Source: Peptococcaceae bacterium
GTDB lineage: Bacteria; Bacillota; Peptococcia; Peptococcales; Peptococcaceae
Assembly (NCBI GenBank): GCA_017399005.1
Contig: JAFQEO010000009.1
Location: 1-64,000 of the forward strand
Direction: 5' to 3'
Length of the DNA: 64,000 nt
Shown here: in pieces, positions 9,265 through 18,910 of the stretch
Layout: the number at the start of each line of letters is the position of its first letter
Position numbering within the stretch: position 1 is the first letter of the stretch
The notes under the pieces: model-generated
Told to the model about the DNA's origin: nothing
Database searches by the model: none
The model's input: only the letters and a program-made list of their open reading frames with translations
Position numbers and translations under genes: made by a program

Positions 9265-9876
9265 TTACTCTTCAATCTCTGGAATCACCGAGGCAATACG
9301 GGCTTCTACCCACTGATGCAGTTCTTCCATGCCCTGACCGGTTTCAGCGGAGAAGGCAAGAATCTGCTGGCTCTTATCAGCTTTTAACCCTTCACGCACC
9401 TGTTTGATGTGTTTCAGCCACTGTCCTTTGGAGATTTTATCGCATTTTGTAGCAACCACCAGCACATCTTTGTGCATGTGCATCAGCCATTCATACATAT
9501 TGATATCGTCTTTGCTCGGCGGATGACGTAAATCCACCAGCTGAATCACACCGCACAGATTTTCCCGCTTTGTTAAATAAGCATCGATAAATTTAGCCCA
9601 TTTGTCTTTTTCCGCCTGCCTTACCTGTGCAAAGCCATAACCCGGCAGGTCAACAAAATAAAAAGCATCATTGTTGACTCTATAATAGTTCAATGTCTGG
9701 GTTTTCCCCGGTTTGCTGCTGGTACGAGCCAGATTTTTGCGGTTTACAAATTTATTTACCATCGACGATTTGCCCACATTGCTTCGCCCTGCCAGTGCAA
9801 TTTCCGGTAACCCATCGGTCGGATACTGTTTAGGCCCTACCGCACTGATGACAAATTCTGCATTTTTAATAATCAT
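9265..9876 (-). CDS. ysxC: Ribosome biogenesis GTPase YsxC/EngB
   Basis: This is an essential GTPase for late assembly of the large ribosomal subunit. The 203 residues match the family. G1 is GRSNVGKSS near residues 31-39, G3 is DLPGYGFA and G4 is TKCDK. An AGTGGAGG site precedes the ATG, and the gene starts only 3 bases after the lon stop codon. The lon-ysxC order is common in Bacillota. Confidence 0.96.
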   Translation of the reverse strand: MIIKNAEFVISAVGPKQYPTDGLPEIALAGRSNVGKSSMVNKFVNRKNLARTSSKPGKTQTLNYYRVNNDAFYFVDLPGYGFAQVRQAEKDKWAKFIDAYLTKRENLCGVIQLVDLRHPPSKDDINMYEWLMHMHKDVLVVATKCDKISKGQWLKHIKQVREGLKADKSQQILAFSAETGQGMEELHQWVEARIASVIPEIEE

Positions 9877-9879
9877 ATA

Positions 9880-12291
9880 CTATGCCTCCACTAAGGCTAA
9901 TTCTAACACCTGCTGCAGCGTCTGTACCGGATAGAATTCCAGTTCTTTCAGGATATCTGCTGGAATTTCCTCGGTGTCTTTCTTGTTTTCCACAGGCAGG
10001 ATAATTTTTGTGCAGCCGGCACGATGAGCCGCCAGCACTTTTTCACGGATACCGCCAACCGGCAGCACTTTACCGCGCAGCGTTAATTCACCTGTCATAG
10101 CAAATTCTTTACGCACAGCCCGTTTTGTCAGCGCAGAAATCACAGCTGTCGCCATAGAAATCCCGGCTGATGGACCATCTTTTGGAGTAGCACCTTCCGG
10201 AATATGAATATGAATACTGTTTTTTTCAAAGAATTCCGGTTCAATACCCAGTTCGTCTCCGATACTGCGGATATAGCTGAGACCAAGACGAGCCGATTCT
10301 TTCATAACATCGCCCATCTGACCAGTCAGCAGCAGCTCGCTTTTGCCTGGGAAGGTATTTACTTCGATATTCAGTGTTTCACCGCCAACAGAAGTCCATG
10401 CCATACCAGTAACTTTGCCGACTTCATCCTGCAGTTCCTCCAGATTGCGCAGATATTTAGCCTTGCCCAGATACCGCTCCAGATTATGCAGGTCGATACG
10501 CACCCGTTTTTTGTCTTTTTCCAGTACTTCACGAGCCGCTTTGCGGCAGATTGCCGCCAGCTGACGTTCCAGATTACGCACACCCGCCTCTCTGGTATAA
10601 TCGCGGATAATATGCAGCATGGTGTTGGAAGAAATGTAAACCTGCTTTTCTTTCAGCCCGTGTTCTTTCAGCTGTTTCGGTAATAGATAACGCTGTGCTA
10701 TCTGCACTTTTTCATCCTCGATATAACTTGCCACCTCGATAATTTCCATACGGTCCAGAAGCGGCTGGGAAATATTCTGCAGTGAGTTGGCAGTGGTGAT
10801 AAACAGTACTTTAGATAAATCAAACGGCAGTTCAATAAAATGATCACTGAAGGTATTGTTCTGCGCAGGATCCAGAACTTCCAGCAGTGCGGAAGAAGGA
10901 TCGCCACGGAAATCCGTTGTCATTTTATCGATTTCATCCATCAGGAATACCGGATTGGCTGTGCCGGCCTCCATCATGCCGCGGATAATACGGCCAGGCA
11001 TAGCGCCAACATAGGTACGGCGATGACCACGGATTTCTGCCTCGTCACGCACCCCACCCAGCGAAATACGCACATATTCACGGTTCAGCGCTTCTGCAAT
11101 AGAACGTGCCAGTGAGGTTTTCCCCACACCCGGAGGCCCCACCAGACAGAGAATCGAACCTTTGTTGTCGTTGCGCAGCTGACGAACTGCCAGCGATTCC
11201 AGAATACGTTCTTTTACTTTCTCCAGCCCGTAGTGGTCACGGTCCAGAACTTTGCCTGCATGTTTAATATCCAGACAGTCTTCACTGTATTTGTTCCATG
11301 GTAAATCCAGCACAGTTTCCACATAGTTGCGCAGTACCGAATATTCCGGCGACATATTGCTGACTTTCAGCAGCTGATTAATCTGTTTTTCGATTTTTTC
11401 ACGGATTTCATCAGATACATTCAGCGCGTCCAGTTTTTCTTTAAATGCCTGTACTTCTTCTGAACGGCTTTCGCCTTCGCCCAGTTCATCGCTGATTACT
11501 TTCATTTTTTCGCGCAGATAATATTCTTTCTGACTCTTATCCACCTGCGCTTTTACTTTTTCGCCCAGTTCACGCTCCAGTTCCGCAAAGCTGGTTTCCC
11601 TGATAATCAGTTCCAGCATCATATCGATGCGTTTTTCCACATCCCGTTCTGCCAGCAGCGCATAACGTTCTTCCAGCTTCACATTCAGATAGTTACACAT
11701 CATATTCAACTGACGAATCAGCGGATCGGCATTCATAATCTGCCCCAGCTGTTCTGCCCCAATACGGCTGCTGCGTTTCAGATACCCTTCAAACTGGTGG
11801 CGCAGAGCACGGATTTTTACTTCCAGCTCGTCCGCATCATACTGAGCTTCCGGAACTTCCTCATAAGTTGCAGTAATCCGTTCCTCGGTAATATGGTATT
11901 CATTTATTTTTACCGGACGCAGCGATGTTACCAGTACACGCAGCCCTTCGTTAGGAAGTGTAATGGTGCGTTTTACCTTTGCAACCACCCCGTACTCATA
12001 CAAATTATCGGCAGAAGGCATATCTGTCTCTGCACTTTTCTGAAATGCCAGCAGTACCTCTTTATTTTCCCGGGCACTTTCCTGTGCCGCATTTACAGAA
12101 AATTTGCGTCCTAAATCCAGCGGACTTTCCGTATGTGGAAATACAATCATCCCGCGCAGCGGAATAACAAGCATTTCTGGTTCCTGCTCCTCTGCCGCAT
12201 CCGCTTCTTCCGTGATTTCTGTCTGCAGAATTTCTTCCAGCTGCTCTTCCGGCAGCATTGTTTCAAGTTCCTGATTGAATTCTTCTGTCAT
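9880..12291 (-). CDS. lon: ATP-dependent protease LonA
   Basis: This is a cytosolic AAA+ serine protease that degrades misfolded and regulatory proteins. The 803 residues have the usual order: an N-terminal substrate-binding domain, a coiled-coil middle, an AAA+ module with Walker [10 protein letters not shown] (Lys391) and Walker B FLMDEIDK, then the proteolytic domain with the nucleophile Ser708 in DGPSAGIS and the Lys of the dyad in [10 protein letters not shown]. The N-terminus carries an extra Glu-rich stretch of about 35 residues before the canonical [13 protein letters not shown]. The ribosome site is AGAGGG. No CIRCE operator is visible upstream. Confidence 0.97.
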   Translation of the reverse strand: MTEEFNQELETMLPEEQLEEILQTEITEEADAAEEQEPEMLVIPLRGMIVFPHTESPLDLGRKFSVNAAQESARENKEVLLAFQKSAETDMPSADNLYEYGVVAKVKRTITLPNEGLRVLVTSLRPVKINEYHITEERITATYEEVPEAQYDADELEVKIRALRHQFEGYLKRSSRIGAEQLGQIMNADPLIRQLNMMCNYLNVKLEERYALLAERDVEKRIDMMLELIIRETSFAELERELGEKVKAQVDKSQKEYYLREKMKVISDELGEGESRSEEVQAFKEKLDALNVSDEIREKIEKQINQLLKVSNMSPEYSVLRNYVETVLDLPWNKYSEDCLDIKHAGKVLDRDHYGLEKVKERILESLAVRQLRNDNKGSILCLVGPPGVGKTSLARSIAEALNREYVRISLGGVRDEAEIRGHRRTYVGAMPGRIIRGMMEAGTANPVFLMDEIDKMTTDFRGDPSSALLEVLDPAQNNTFSDHFIELPFDLSKVLFITTANSLQNISQPLLDRMEIIEVASYIEDEKVQIAQRYLLPKQLKEHGLKEKQVYISSNTMLHIIRDYTREAGVRNLERQLAAICRKAAREVLEKDKKRVRIDLHNLERYLGKAKYLRNLEELQDEVGKVTGMAWTSVGGETLNIEVNTFPGKSELLLTGQMGDVMKESARLGLSYIRSIGDELGIEPEFFEKNSIHIHIPEGATPKDGPSAGISMATAVISALTKRAVRKEFAMTGELTLRGKVLPVGGIREKVLAAHRAGCTKIILPVENKKDTEEIPADILKELEFYPVQTLQQVLELALVEA

Positions 12292-12331
12292 ATGCTAACC
12301 CTCTTCACTTTCATCTAGTCATGTAGATATC

Positions 12332-12360
12332 AGTTTAACGATTTTTTGCAGATTTTTCAA
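12332..12360 (-). promoter_or_regulatory. Possible promoter of lon
   Basis: On the minus strand, TTGAAA and TAAACT are separated by 17 bases and lie about 40 bases upstream of the lon start. The -10 box is weak. Confidence 0.35.
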
Positions 12361-12470
12361 CCGAAAAGAATATTTTTTCTGAATTTTCAGCTGTTTTTTG
12401 CACAAAATCATCAAATCTGAACTGATTTTCGTATTTTATTTCACCTTGAGAACTGCAAAACCCTTTTTCC

Positions 12471-12499
12471 GTGACAAATGTTATAGAAACTGTTATACT
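12471..12499 (+). promoter_or_regulatory. Promoter of the membrane-anchored hypothetical gene
   Basis: GTGACA and TATACT with a 17-base spacer lie about 60 bases upstream of the start at 12558. The -10 box is near consensus. Confidence 0.6.
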
Positions 12500-12557
12500 G
12501 GGTATACATTCTACAACTAACGCAACCGACATCACCGTTTTCCAGGGAGGGATTTAT

Positions 12558-13526
12558 ATGAACGAACGCAATTACAAAACCATCGCCATTGTTCTTGCAA
12601 TTATGCTGATTTTCAACAGCTGGCAGATATTCCAGATAAAACAGGAGCTGGCTGATTTAACTTACGACTATAACCACACGCTAAACAGCATAAAATACGA
12701 TATTGGTATCATTGAAAATATCTCTGAACACCAGTACAGTCGCGTTGAATCACTTCTGACTGAACAGGCAAGTCTGTTCTCAAAAACTGATGTCACTATG
12801 AAATTGGCTGGAAACCAGATAGCTGTTACTATGAACGCTGTTCCTAAAGAATTACAGAACGATGAAACTTTAATCGCCCGCATTACCGCCAATGGAATAA
12901 TATACAACCAGCCTGCAGATAAAAACGGCAGCGCAACTTTACTGGTTGAACCTGCTGAAATTATGCAGCCATCGTTTGTAATTCAGTCATCATCAGGGAT
13001 TCGTCAGGAAGTATTATCGGAAATTTCTCTTTGGAGTTATATTACCAGTTATGTACAAACAAGCTGGGACCACCAACAGGAAGCAACCGAACGTAAGTTA
13101 ATCCTAGATTTATATCTGGAAGATATGGCTGAACAGCCATTTACAGCTGATGAAATCGCAGAAGCTAAATGCATTGTTATAGATGTTCATAGCAACGGAA
13201 CACCAGAAGCAGCCGTTCCAGAATCGGCTGCCGTCCGTATCGATAAGCCAGACCAGTTTTCAAATTTTTCTCAAATTCCACAAGGTGATGAAATCATTGC
13301 AGTGAAACAGACTGATTCCACTGCTGATACAGTTCATTATCAGGCAGATTTCTCCGAATATTATCAGCATTATCAGTCACACGGTAGTATTTCGTATCAG
13401 GTTCACTTTATACTGACTACTAAGGACGGAATTGTTTTCACGTCAAAGCTCAATCCAGTTGCAGAGTTTAACTCATACAGCGGAAGTAGAACCGCTGGCA
13501 GAGAGCAGCTGTTTCCAGTTTTTTAA
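12558..13526 (+). CDS. Membrane-anchored extracytoplasmic protein of unknown function
   Basis: The 322-residue protein has one N-terminal hydrophobic segment (TIAIVLAIMLIFNSWQIFQI), probably an uncleaved anchor, followed by a heptad-like stretch at about residues 22-65 and then a globular domain outside the membrane. I start it at 12558, after AGGGAGGGA; the longer ORF from 12471 runs through its own promoter. I recognise no domain, and no catalytic motif stands out. It has a promoter and a terminator of its own and lies between the two Lon protease genes, which run the other way. Its base composition is more AT-rich than the neighbouring lon genes. Confidence 0.7.
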   Translation: MNERNYKTIAIVLAIMLIFNSWQIFQIKQELADLTYDYNHTLNSIKYDIGIIENISEHQYSRVESLLTEQASLFSKTDVTMKLAGNQIAVTMNAVPKELQNDETLIARITANGIIYNQPADKNGSATLLVEPAEIMQPSFVIQSSSGIRQEVLSEISLWSYITSYVQTSWDHQQEATERKLILDLYLEDMAEQPFTADEIAEAKCIVIDVHSNGTPEAAVPESAAVRIDKPDQFSNFSQIPQGDEIIAVKQTDSTADTVHYQADFSEYYQHYQSHGSISYQVHFILTTKDGIVFTSKLNPVAEFNSYSGSRTAGREQLFPVF

Positions 13527-13539
13527 TAAATATAATATC

Positions 13540-13599
13540 AAAAAGACTGCGTCTGCATTTTACACAGGCTGATGTGTAATAACAGGCACAGTCTTTTTT
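13540..13599. terminator. Bidirectional terminator
   Basis: AAAAGACTG pairs with CAGTCTTTT, and an inner stem TTACACA/TGTGTAA is nested inside. It lies between the convergent anchored-protein gene and lonB. Confidence 0.75.
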
Positions 13600-13618
13600 C
13601 TGTTTCTCACCAATTTTT

Positions 13619-15238
13619 TCAGATTATCGCCAGCTTTATCACTTCTTCCAGTTCATCCACCGGAATTACCTCAACCTCTTTCACGTGCGAGAAGGAATCC
13701 TGCCAGTTCTGTTTTGGAATCAGCACCCGTTTTAATCCGGCCTGACGAGCCGCTTCTATTTTGGCCGGGGTACCTCCCACCGGCAGAACTTTACCGCGAA
13801 TAGACACCTCCCCGGTCATTGCCAGCCGGTTATCCACTGGTTTTCTGCTGATAGCCGAATAAACCGCAGCTGCAATAGTAATCCCTGCTGATGGACCGTC
13901 AATTGGTGTTCCTCCCGGAAAATTCACATGGATATGATACTGCTCCACATCCATCTGCATAATAGTTTTTAATGCAGTGCACACATTTTCCACCGAACAC
14001 CTCGCCATACTTTTGCGCCGGATTTTCTGACCGTTTCCACCCGACAGTTCTTCCTCCTCCACAATACCGGTCACATTAATGCTTCCCTTTTCAGCACCAG
14101 CCAGACTTACGGCCACTTCCACAGCACTTACCACGCCCATATTTGGCCCGCATACCGCCAGACCATTTACAAGCCCGGTTTCCGGTTTTTCTGCAATGCG
14201 GTTGTGCGGTCTCGGGGTATAATGGCAGCTGTTGATGACCCATTCAATATCCTCCCGGCTGATTTCCTGCCGGTTTTCGGCAATGGCCATTCCGGCTGCA
14301 ATCTGCACCATATTAACAGCCTCTCGCCCGTTGGTTGCATAATCACTAATCAACTCCACAGCACGACAGGCAATGGGCAGTTCCATTCGTTTTGCTGCCC
14401 GCTCTGCCACGGAGATAATCTCCTCTGGCAGCAAACTGCGAAAATAAATTTCCAGACAGCGGGAACGGATAGCTGCCGGAATCTCGTTGGGTTGTCGTGT
14501 TGTCGCTGCAATCAGCCGGAAATCTGCCGGTAACCCGTTAGCAAAAATATCGTGAATGTGTCCTGGAATTTTTTCATTATCCTCACTGTAATAAACGCTT
14601 TCCAGCAGAACTTTACGGTCCTCCAGCACTTTCAGCAGTTTGTTCATCTGCATGGGATGCAGCTCTCCGATTTCATCAATGTACAGCACTCCACCGTGCG
14701 CTTTGGTCACAGCACCGGGTTTTGGCTGCGGAATTCCGGCAACCCCCATGGAACCAGCCCCCTGATAAATAGGGTCGTGTACCGAACCAATCAGCGGGTC
14801 GGCAATGCCTCTCTCATCAAAACGAGAGGTAGCACCATCCACCTCTACAAAAGCGGCATCAGCCAGAAAAGGGCTATCGGGCATCCGTTTTGCCTCTTCC
14901 AGCACCAGACGGGCCACGGTGGTTTTTCCCACACCGGGAGGACCGTAGATAATCACATGCTGCGGATTAGGACCGCACATTGCCGCACGCAACGCTTTTA
15001 TTCCTTCCTCCTGCCCGATTACATCGGCAAAAGAATCAGGCCTTGTGCGTGCTGTCAGCGGCTCTGTCAAATGGATTTTCCGCATCTCGTTCAGTTTGTC
15101 CCGTTCTTTCTGCGTATTAAACGTAATCTTATTTTTGTTTTCCTTCTGGCTGCGAATCAGACTGATAAAATAAATTCCGATAATCAGCGTAAAAATAATC
15201 TGCACCACACCAAATATCGTCCACATTTGTTCATTCAT
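13619..15238 (-). CDS. lonB: Membrane-anchored Lon-family protease LonB
   Basis: The 539 residues match bacterial LonB, which lacks the LonA N-domain. A transmembrane segment (IIFTLIIGIYFISLI) near residues 11-25 anchors it. The AAA+ domain has GPPGVGKTT and a Walker B in VLYIDEIGE; the protease domain has the catalytic Ser in DGPSAGIT and the Lys in GGTPAKIEAA. I start it at 15238, where GGGAGGATT precedes ATG; the longer ORF runs into an upstream hairpin. In Bacillus subtilis LonB is forespore-specific; no sporulation gene is seen here, so its role is open. Its leader holds a terminator-like hairpin. Confidence 0.93.
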   Translation of the reverse strand: MNEQMWTIFGVVQIIFTLIIGIYFISLIRSQKENKNKITFNTQKERDKLNEMRKIHLTEPLTARTRPDSFADVIGQEEGIKALRAAMCGPNPQHVIIYGPPGVGKTTVARLVLEEAKRMPDSPFLADAAFVEVDGATSRFDERGIADPLIGSVHDPIYQGAGSMGVAGIPQPKPGAVTKAHGGVLYIDEIGELHPMQMNKLLKVLEDRKVLLESVYYSEDNEKIPGHIHDIFANGLPADFRLIAATTRQPNEIPAAIRSRCLEIYFRSLLPEEIISVAERAAKRMELPIACRAVELISDYATNGREAVNMVQIAAGMAIAENRQEISREDIEWVINSCHYTPRPHNRIAEKPETGLVNGLAVCGPNMGVVSAVEVAVSLAGAEKGSINVTGIVEEEELSGGNGQKIRRKSMARCSVENVCTALKTIMQMDVEQYHIHVNFPGGTPIDGPSAGITIAAAVYSAISRKPVDNRLAMTGEVSIRGKVLPVGGTPAKIEAARQAGLKRVLIPKQNWQDSFSHVKEVEVIPVDELEEVIKLAII

Positions 15239-15260
15239 TCTGAAATCCTCCCAAATAAAA

Positions 15261-15305
15261 AACCGACATACCAAATAGCAAAGCTTCGCTACTAGTATGT
15301 CGGTT
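15261..15305 (-). promoter_or_regulatory. Terminator-like hairpin in the lonB leader (candidate attenuator)
   Basis: AACCGACATAC pairs with GTATGTCGGTT across 23 bases that contain a second small hairpin (TAGC...GCTA). Read on the minus strand, the stem is followed by six T and then, within about 7 bases, by the GGGAGG ribosome site of lonB. No gene lies upstream on this strand for it to terminate. Confidence 0.6.
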
Positions 15306-15391
15306 ATAAGAGGTTTTATGAGTTGAAAAACTCAATCAATGCTACATTCAGCTTTTTCATTTTTCACGATACCCCCATCAAAAACTGCTGA

Positions 15392-15420
15392 TGGACGATA
15401 AATATTATTTATACTACAAT
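15392..15420 (+). promoter_or_regulatory. Possible promoter of the ureohydrolase operon
   Basis: TGGACG and TACAAT with a 17-base spacer lie about 54 bases upstream of the ureohydrolase start. Confidence 0.4.
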
Positions 15421-15473
15421 TTAGGCAAGAAGTTGTTCAGCTTTTAAAACTAATTAGAAAAGAGGCGTTTACC

Positions 15474-16427
15474 ATGGACAAACAAAACTATATTGATTCT
15501 CTGAATTCTCCGCGTTTTTCGGGTATCAAAACCTTTATGCGTCTACCGCATACAACAGACTTAACCAATGTAGACTTTGCAGTTGTTGGTATTCCATTTG
15601 ATACCGGTTGTTCTTTTGCAACCGGCAGCCGTTTCGGGCCACAAAGTATCCGGGAAGCATCTACCATTTTAAAACCATATAATCCCATTCTAAAAGTAGA
15701 TGTTTTTCAATATTGTAAAGGGATTGACTACGGTGATGTGTTAGTTATCCCAGGCTATATTGAAGATACTTATACTGCAATCGAACAGGGGTTACAACCA
15801 ATTGTGGATGCCGGTGCTATCCCAGTCTGTTTAGGTGGCGACCATTCTATCACACTCGCAGAGCTAAGAGCTGTTGTAAAAAAACATGGCCCTGTCGCTC
15901 TTATCCATTTTGATTCCCACAGTGATACCGGCGATTTGTATTTCGGTCGACCTTATAACCACGGTACAACCTTCCGTCGAGCTATGGAAGAAGGTTTGAT
16001 TCTTCCAAATCACATTCTTCAGATTGGTCTACGTGGCCCGCTATATAGTCCGGAGCAGTTTGACTATGCACAGTCACACGGATTTGAACAATTAACCAAC
16101 TGGGATATCCGCGAAATGGGCTTTGAAAAAGTCATTGAAAAAATACAGGAAAAAACAGCTGGGTGTCCTGTTTTCGTCACATTTGATATCGATTTTTTAG
16201 ATGCAGCCTATGCCCCTGGTACTGGCACTCCTGAAATTTGCGGTTTCAACACATTTGAAGCACAGTTTCTGATGCTGAAAGGCTTACAAGGTACAAATAT
16301 TATTGGTATTGACTTAGTCGAAGTTCTTCCAGCAGCGGACTCACCAGGGATGATTACAAGCTATGCGGCTGCCGGAATCCTGTTTGATTTTCTGTCATTG
16401 ATTGCAGATAGAAAACGCAATTTATGA
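15474..16427 (+). CDS. Ureohydrolase (agmatinase / guanidino-acid hydrolase family)
   Basis: These binuclear manganese (or nickel) enzymes hydrolyse guanidino groups to urea. All metal ligands are visible: H124 in GGDH, D147/H149/D151 in DSHSD, and D238/D240 in FDIDFLD. The canonical DAHxD is DSHSD here. The segment NHGTTFRRAMEEG (H163) resembles guanidinobutyrase/guanidinopropionase relatives as much as agmatinase. The substrate could be agmatine, a guanidino acid or free guanidine. The ribosome site is AGAGGCG. It is followed after 39 bases by a symporter gene and then a LysR regulator, which suggests a dedicated uptake-and-hydrolysis cassette. Confidence 0.85.
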   Translation: MDKQNYIDSLNSPRFSGIKTFMRLPHTTDLTNVDFAVVGIPFDTGCSFATGSRFGPQSIREASTILKPYNPILKVDVFQYCKGIDYGDVLVIPGYIEDTYTAIEQGLQPIVDAGAIPVCLGGDHSITLAELRAVVKKHGPVALIHFDSHSDTGDLYFGRPYNHGTTFRRAMEEGLILPNHILQIGLRGPLYSPEQFDYAQSHGFEQLTNWDIREMGFEKVIEKIQEKTAGCPVFVTFDIDFLDAAYAPGTGTPEICGFNTFEAQFLMLKGLQGTNIIGIDLVEVLPAADSPGMITSYAAAGILFDFLSLIADRKRNL

Positions 16428-16466
16428 CTCTTACACCCATTATTCATATTTTAGGAGGCGAATACT

Positions 16467-17873
16467 ATGGGAACAATTGATTTTATTATTATTTTCATTT
16501 ATCTTGTCGGAATGATTTTTGCAGGTTTTGTTGGCATGAAAAAAGCAAAAAATACAGACGACTATCTAATTTCCGGGCGTTCACTTTCCCTTCCGATTTT
16601 CGTCTGCTGTATCGCCACTGTAGTAATCGGCGGTGGGGCAACTTTCGGTCAAGCAACACAAGGTTACAACAACGGTATTTCCGGTATGTGGATGGTTACC
16701 ATGTTCGGCCTTGGTGTACTGGCACTCGGTTTTCTGTTATCCTCTAAATTATCTAATCTGCGTATTTTGACAATTGGTGAAATGTTAAAATTGCGTTATG
16801 ATGATAAAGCACAATGGATTAGTTCGATTATTTCTGCATTTTATACAATCATGGTTGCTGTTACCAACACAATCGCTCTGGGTGCCTGTGTGCAGACTAT
16901 TTTTGGCTGGTCATTGCCTGTTTCTATTCTTTTTGTATCGGGCATCTGTATTCTTTACACTTTGCTAGGTGGTATGATTTCGATTAACATTACAGATGTT
17001 GTTCAGTTTATTTTAATGACTATTGCTATCTTCTTCGTTCTCATCCCAAGCGGTCTGGCTAAAGTTGGTGGGTTCAGCGGTCTGCAAGCCACTTTACCGG
17101 AAAGTTATTTTGATCCATTCGCAGTCGGCGGCATGAGAATATTCTCTTGGTTTGTACTGTTCACTCTAGGACTTATGATTGGTCAGGATATCTGGCAACG
17201 CGTTTTCACCGCTAAAAGTAACAAAGTAGCAAAACAAGGGACTATTATTGGCGGTATTTATGTCATCTTCTGGGCTGGTGCTATGACACTTGCCGGTATG
17301 CTGGCTATGGCTCTGCTACCTGATATCAATCCGCAAAATGCCTTATCCGAAATCACAGTTGCAGTTGCGCCACATGGTTTCATCGGTCTGGTATTTGCCG
17401 GTATCATGTCTGCTTTCATGTCCACCATTTCCGGTACTGTTATCGCTTCTTCAACTTTAATTATCAACGATATTCTGAAACTAAACGGTGATTCGCTGAA
17501 ACACTCTCGTATCACTGTAATTGTGATTGGCGTTTCTGTCATGGTAATAGCTATTGTAATCGGTAATGTACTGACCGCCCTGGATATTGCCTACGCAATT
17601 TTATCCGGTAGTATTACGATTCCGGTTATGGCCGCCTTCTTCTGGAAACGAGCAAATTGGCAAGGTGCTCTTGCTTCTATGGCAGCAAGTTCTATTGTAA
17701 TTCTTGCAACAATGGTAATTTTCGGAACATCTTCCCCATTCCCGATTTTAATCGGTATCGCTGTATCGTTCGTTACTTTAATAGTTGTAAGCCTGCTGAC
17801 TACTCCGACGCCGGATAAGCAGATGGAGCTCTGGGAACAGAAACTGGTTGATAATAAACCTTCCAACTTCTAA
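16467..17873 (+). CDS. Sodium:solute symporter (SSS family)
   Basis: This is a 468-residue polytopic transporter with about 13 hydrophobic segments, of the SSS family that couples sodium to uptake of sugars, amino acids, polyamine-like or other small solutes. The N-terminal DDYLISGRSLSLPIFV and the GGGATFGQATQGY segment match the conserved start of the family (TDDY-hs-GR). It shares a short intergenic gap with the ureohydrolase, so its substrate is probably that enzyme's guanidino compound or a related amine; this is inference. The ribosome site is TAGGAGGCG. Confidence 0.9.
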   Translation: MGTIDFIIIFIYLVGMIFAGFVGMKKAKNTDDYLISGRSLSLPIFVCCIATVVIGGGATFGQATQGYNNGISGMWMVTMFGLGVLALGFLLSSKLSNLRILTIGEMLKLRYDDKAQWISSIISAFYTIMVAVTNTIALGACVQTIFGWSLPVSILFVSGICILYTLLGGMISINITDVVQFILMTIAIFFVLIPSGLAKVGGFSGLQATLPESYFDPFAVGGMRIFSWFVLFTLGLMIGQDIWQRVFTAKSNKVAKQGTIIGGIYVIFWAGAMTLAGMLAMALLPDINPQNALSEITVAVAPHGFIGLVFAGIMSAFMSTISGTVIASSTLIINDILKLNGDSLKHSRITVIVIGVSVMVIAIVIGNVLTALDIAYAILSGSITIPVMAAFFWKRANWQGALASMAASSIVILATMVIFGTSSPFPILIGIAVSFVTLIVVSLLTTPTPDKQMELWEQKLVDNKPSNF

Positions 17874-17912
17874 TCTGCAAATCTATTGCTGGTTTTTTAC
17901 AAGTACATGGCT

Positions 17913-17958
17913 GTAAAAGTCCTTTTATGGTAAACTTTACTCATAAAAGGACTTTTAC
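17913..17958. repeat. Perfect 17-bp inverted repeat between symporter and LysR genes
   Basis: The arms GTAAAAGTCCTTTTATG and CATAAAAGGACTTTTAC are separated by 12 bases. No clear T tract follows, so it is either a weak terminator or a regulator-binding palindrome. It lies 29 bases upstream of the LysR start codon. Confidence 0.8.
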
Positions 17959-17986
17959 CGATTTATCTGGAAAGGCAGTGATTGTT

Positions 17987-18904
17987 ATGAAATTAGAGCA
18001 GCTTTATTATTTAACAGAAGCCATTAAATTTGGTTCTATATCCATTGCTGCACGTGAAAACTATGTACCCCAGTCAACTGTCAGTACCTCTATTACCCGT
18101 CTGGAAAAAGAACTGGAAACCTCACTGTTAAAACGTACCAACAAAGGAATCTTTGCCACCGAAGCTGGACAGGAAATCGCAGAAAAAAGTAAACAGATCT
18201 TCTCTTTACTCGACGAAATTCGCTCTTCTGCATGCAATACAGAAAACCGATTTTCCCTCAACATTGTTGCGATGCCATCTCTCGTAGATACGGTACTCGC
18301 TGATGTTTTTATCGAAATCGAACAAAATAATCACCCTCTGATGGTGAATGTCGTGACCGATGAACCAAATGTCATTTTACAAAATGTGCAACTTGGTCTT
18401 TCTGATTTAGGAATTATTTTTGATAATCAACCGTTTCATTATCCAGATTTAACCTATGAACCGTTATTTATTGATTCTTATTGCTTGTTTGTGGGAAAAA
18501 ACTCGCCATACTATGCGCGAGATTCCATTTCTATCAATGAGGCACTCTCTTGCCATCATATTGCCTATAAAACGGAATATGAACGGGAAACCAATCTGTT
18601 GACACGTATGATCAGTCCTTACGGAAAGCCGGACATCGCATTACGTGTTGACAATACAGAATCCATGCGCAGAATCATTGCTAAAAGTCAGTACGTCGCT
18701 TTTTTTCCTCATTTCACCACATACCATGACGCATATATCGAATCTGAAAAAATCAAGGCTCTTCCAATTCATGATGCCAATCTAACTCTTTATATTGGCT
18801 ATATCGAAAGCCGTAATTTCAGAGATTTACAGGGAAATCAAATATTTTTGAAGCTTTTGCAAAAAATCGTAGATGAAAATAATTATAGGCAAATCAAACA
18901 ATAA
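17987..18904 (+). CDS. LysR-type transcriptional regulator
   Basis: The 305 residues have the LysR layout: a winged helix-turn-helix at about 1-60 (YYLTEAIKFGSISIAARENY, then a second helix around VPQSTVSTSITRLEKELE) and a two-lobed co-inducer domain. The start at 17987 (MKLEQLYYL) matches the family and follows AAGGCAGTG. It is on the same strand as and downstream of the ureohydrolase and symporter genes, so it probably senses a guanidino or amine ligand for that cassette; this is inferred from position. Confidence 0.92.
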   Translation: MKLEQLYYLTEAIKFGSISIAARENYVPQSTVSTSITRLEKELETSLLKRTNKGIFATEAGQEIAEKSKQIFSLLDEIRSSACNTENRFSLNIVAMPSLVDTVLADVFIEIEQNNHPLMVNVVTDEPNVILQNVQLGLSDLGIIFDNQPFHYPDLTYEPLFIDSYCLFVGKNSPYYARDSISINEALSCHHIAYKTEYERETNLLTRMISPYGKPDIALRVDNTESMRRIIAKSQYVAFFPHFTTYHDAYIESEKIKALPIHDANLTLYIGYIESRNFRDLQGNQIFLKLLQKIVDENNYRQIKQ

Positions 18905-18910
18905 ATCTAA

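Noticed and set aside
9018-9407. 129-residue plus-strand frame
   Set aside because: It runs through repeat element A and into antisense ysxC and lacks coding features.
12292-12470. CIRCE heat-shock operator upstream of lon
   Set aside because: No TTAGCACTC-N9-GAGTGCTAA sequence or close variant is present.
12471-12557. Longer start for the anchored protein
   Set aside because: It would begin at the -35 box of the gene's own promoter.
15239-15274. Longer start for LonB
   Set aside because: No ribosome site, and it would translate into the leader hairpin; the ATG at 15238 follows GGGAGG.
15306-15473. Guanidine riboswitch upstream of the ureohydrolase
   Set aside because: I looked for the paired ACGR-loop hairpins of class II and the class I and III cores. 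ACGATA occurs twice but not in hairpin loops, so the call is not supported.
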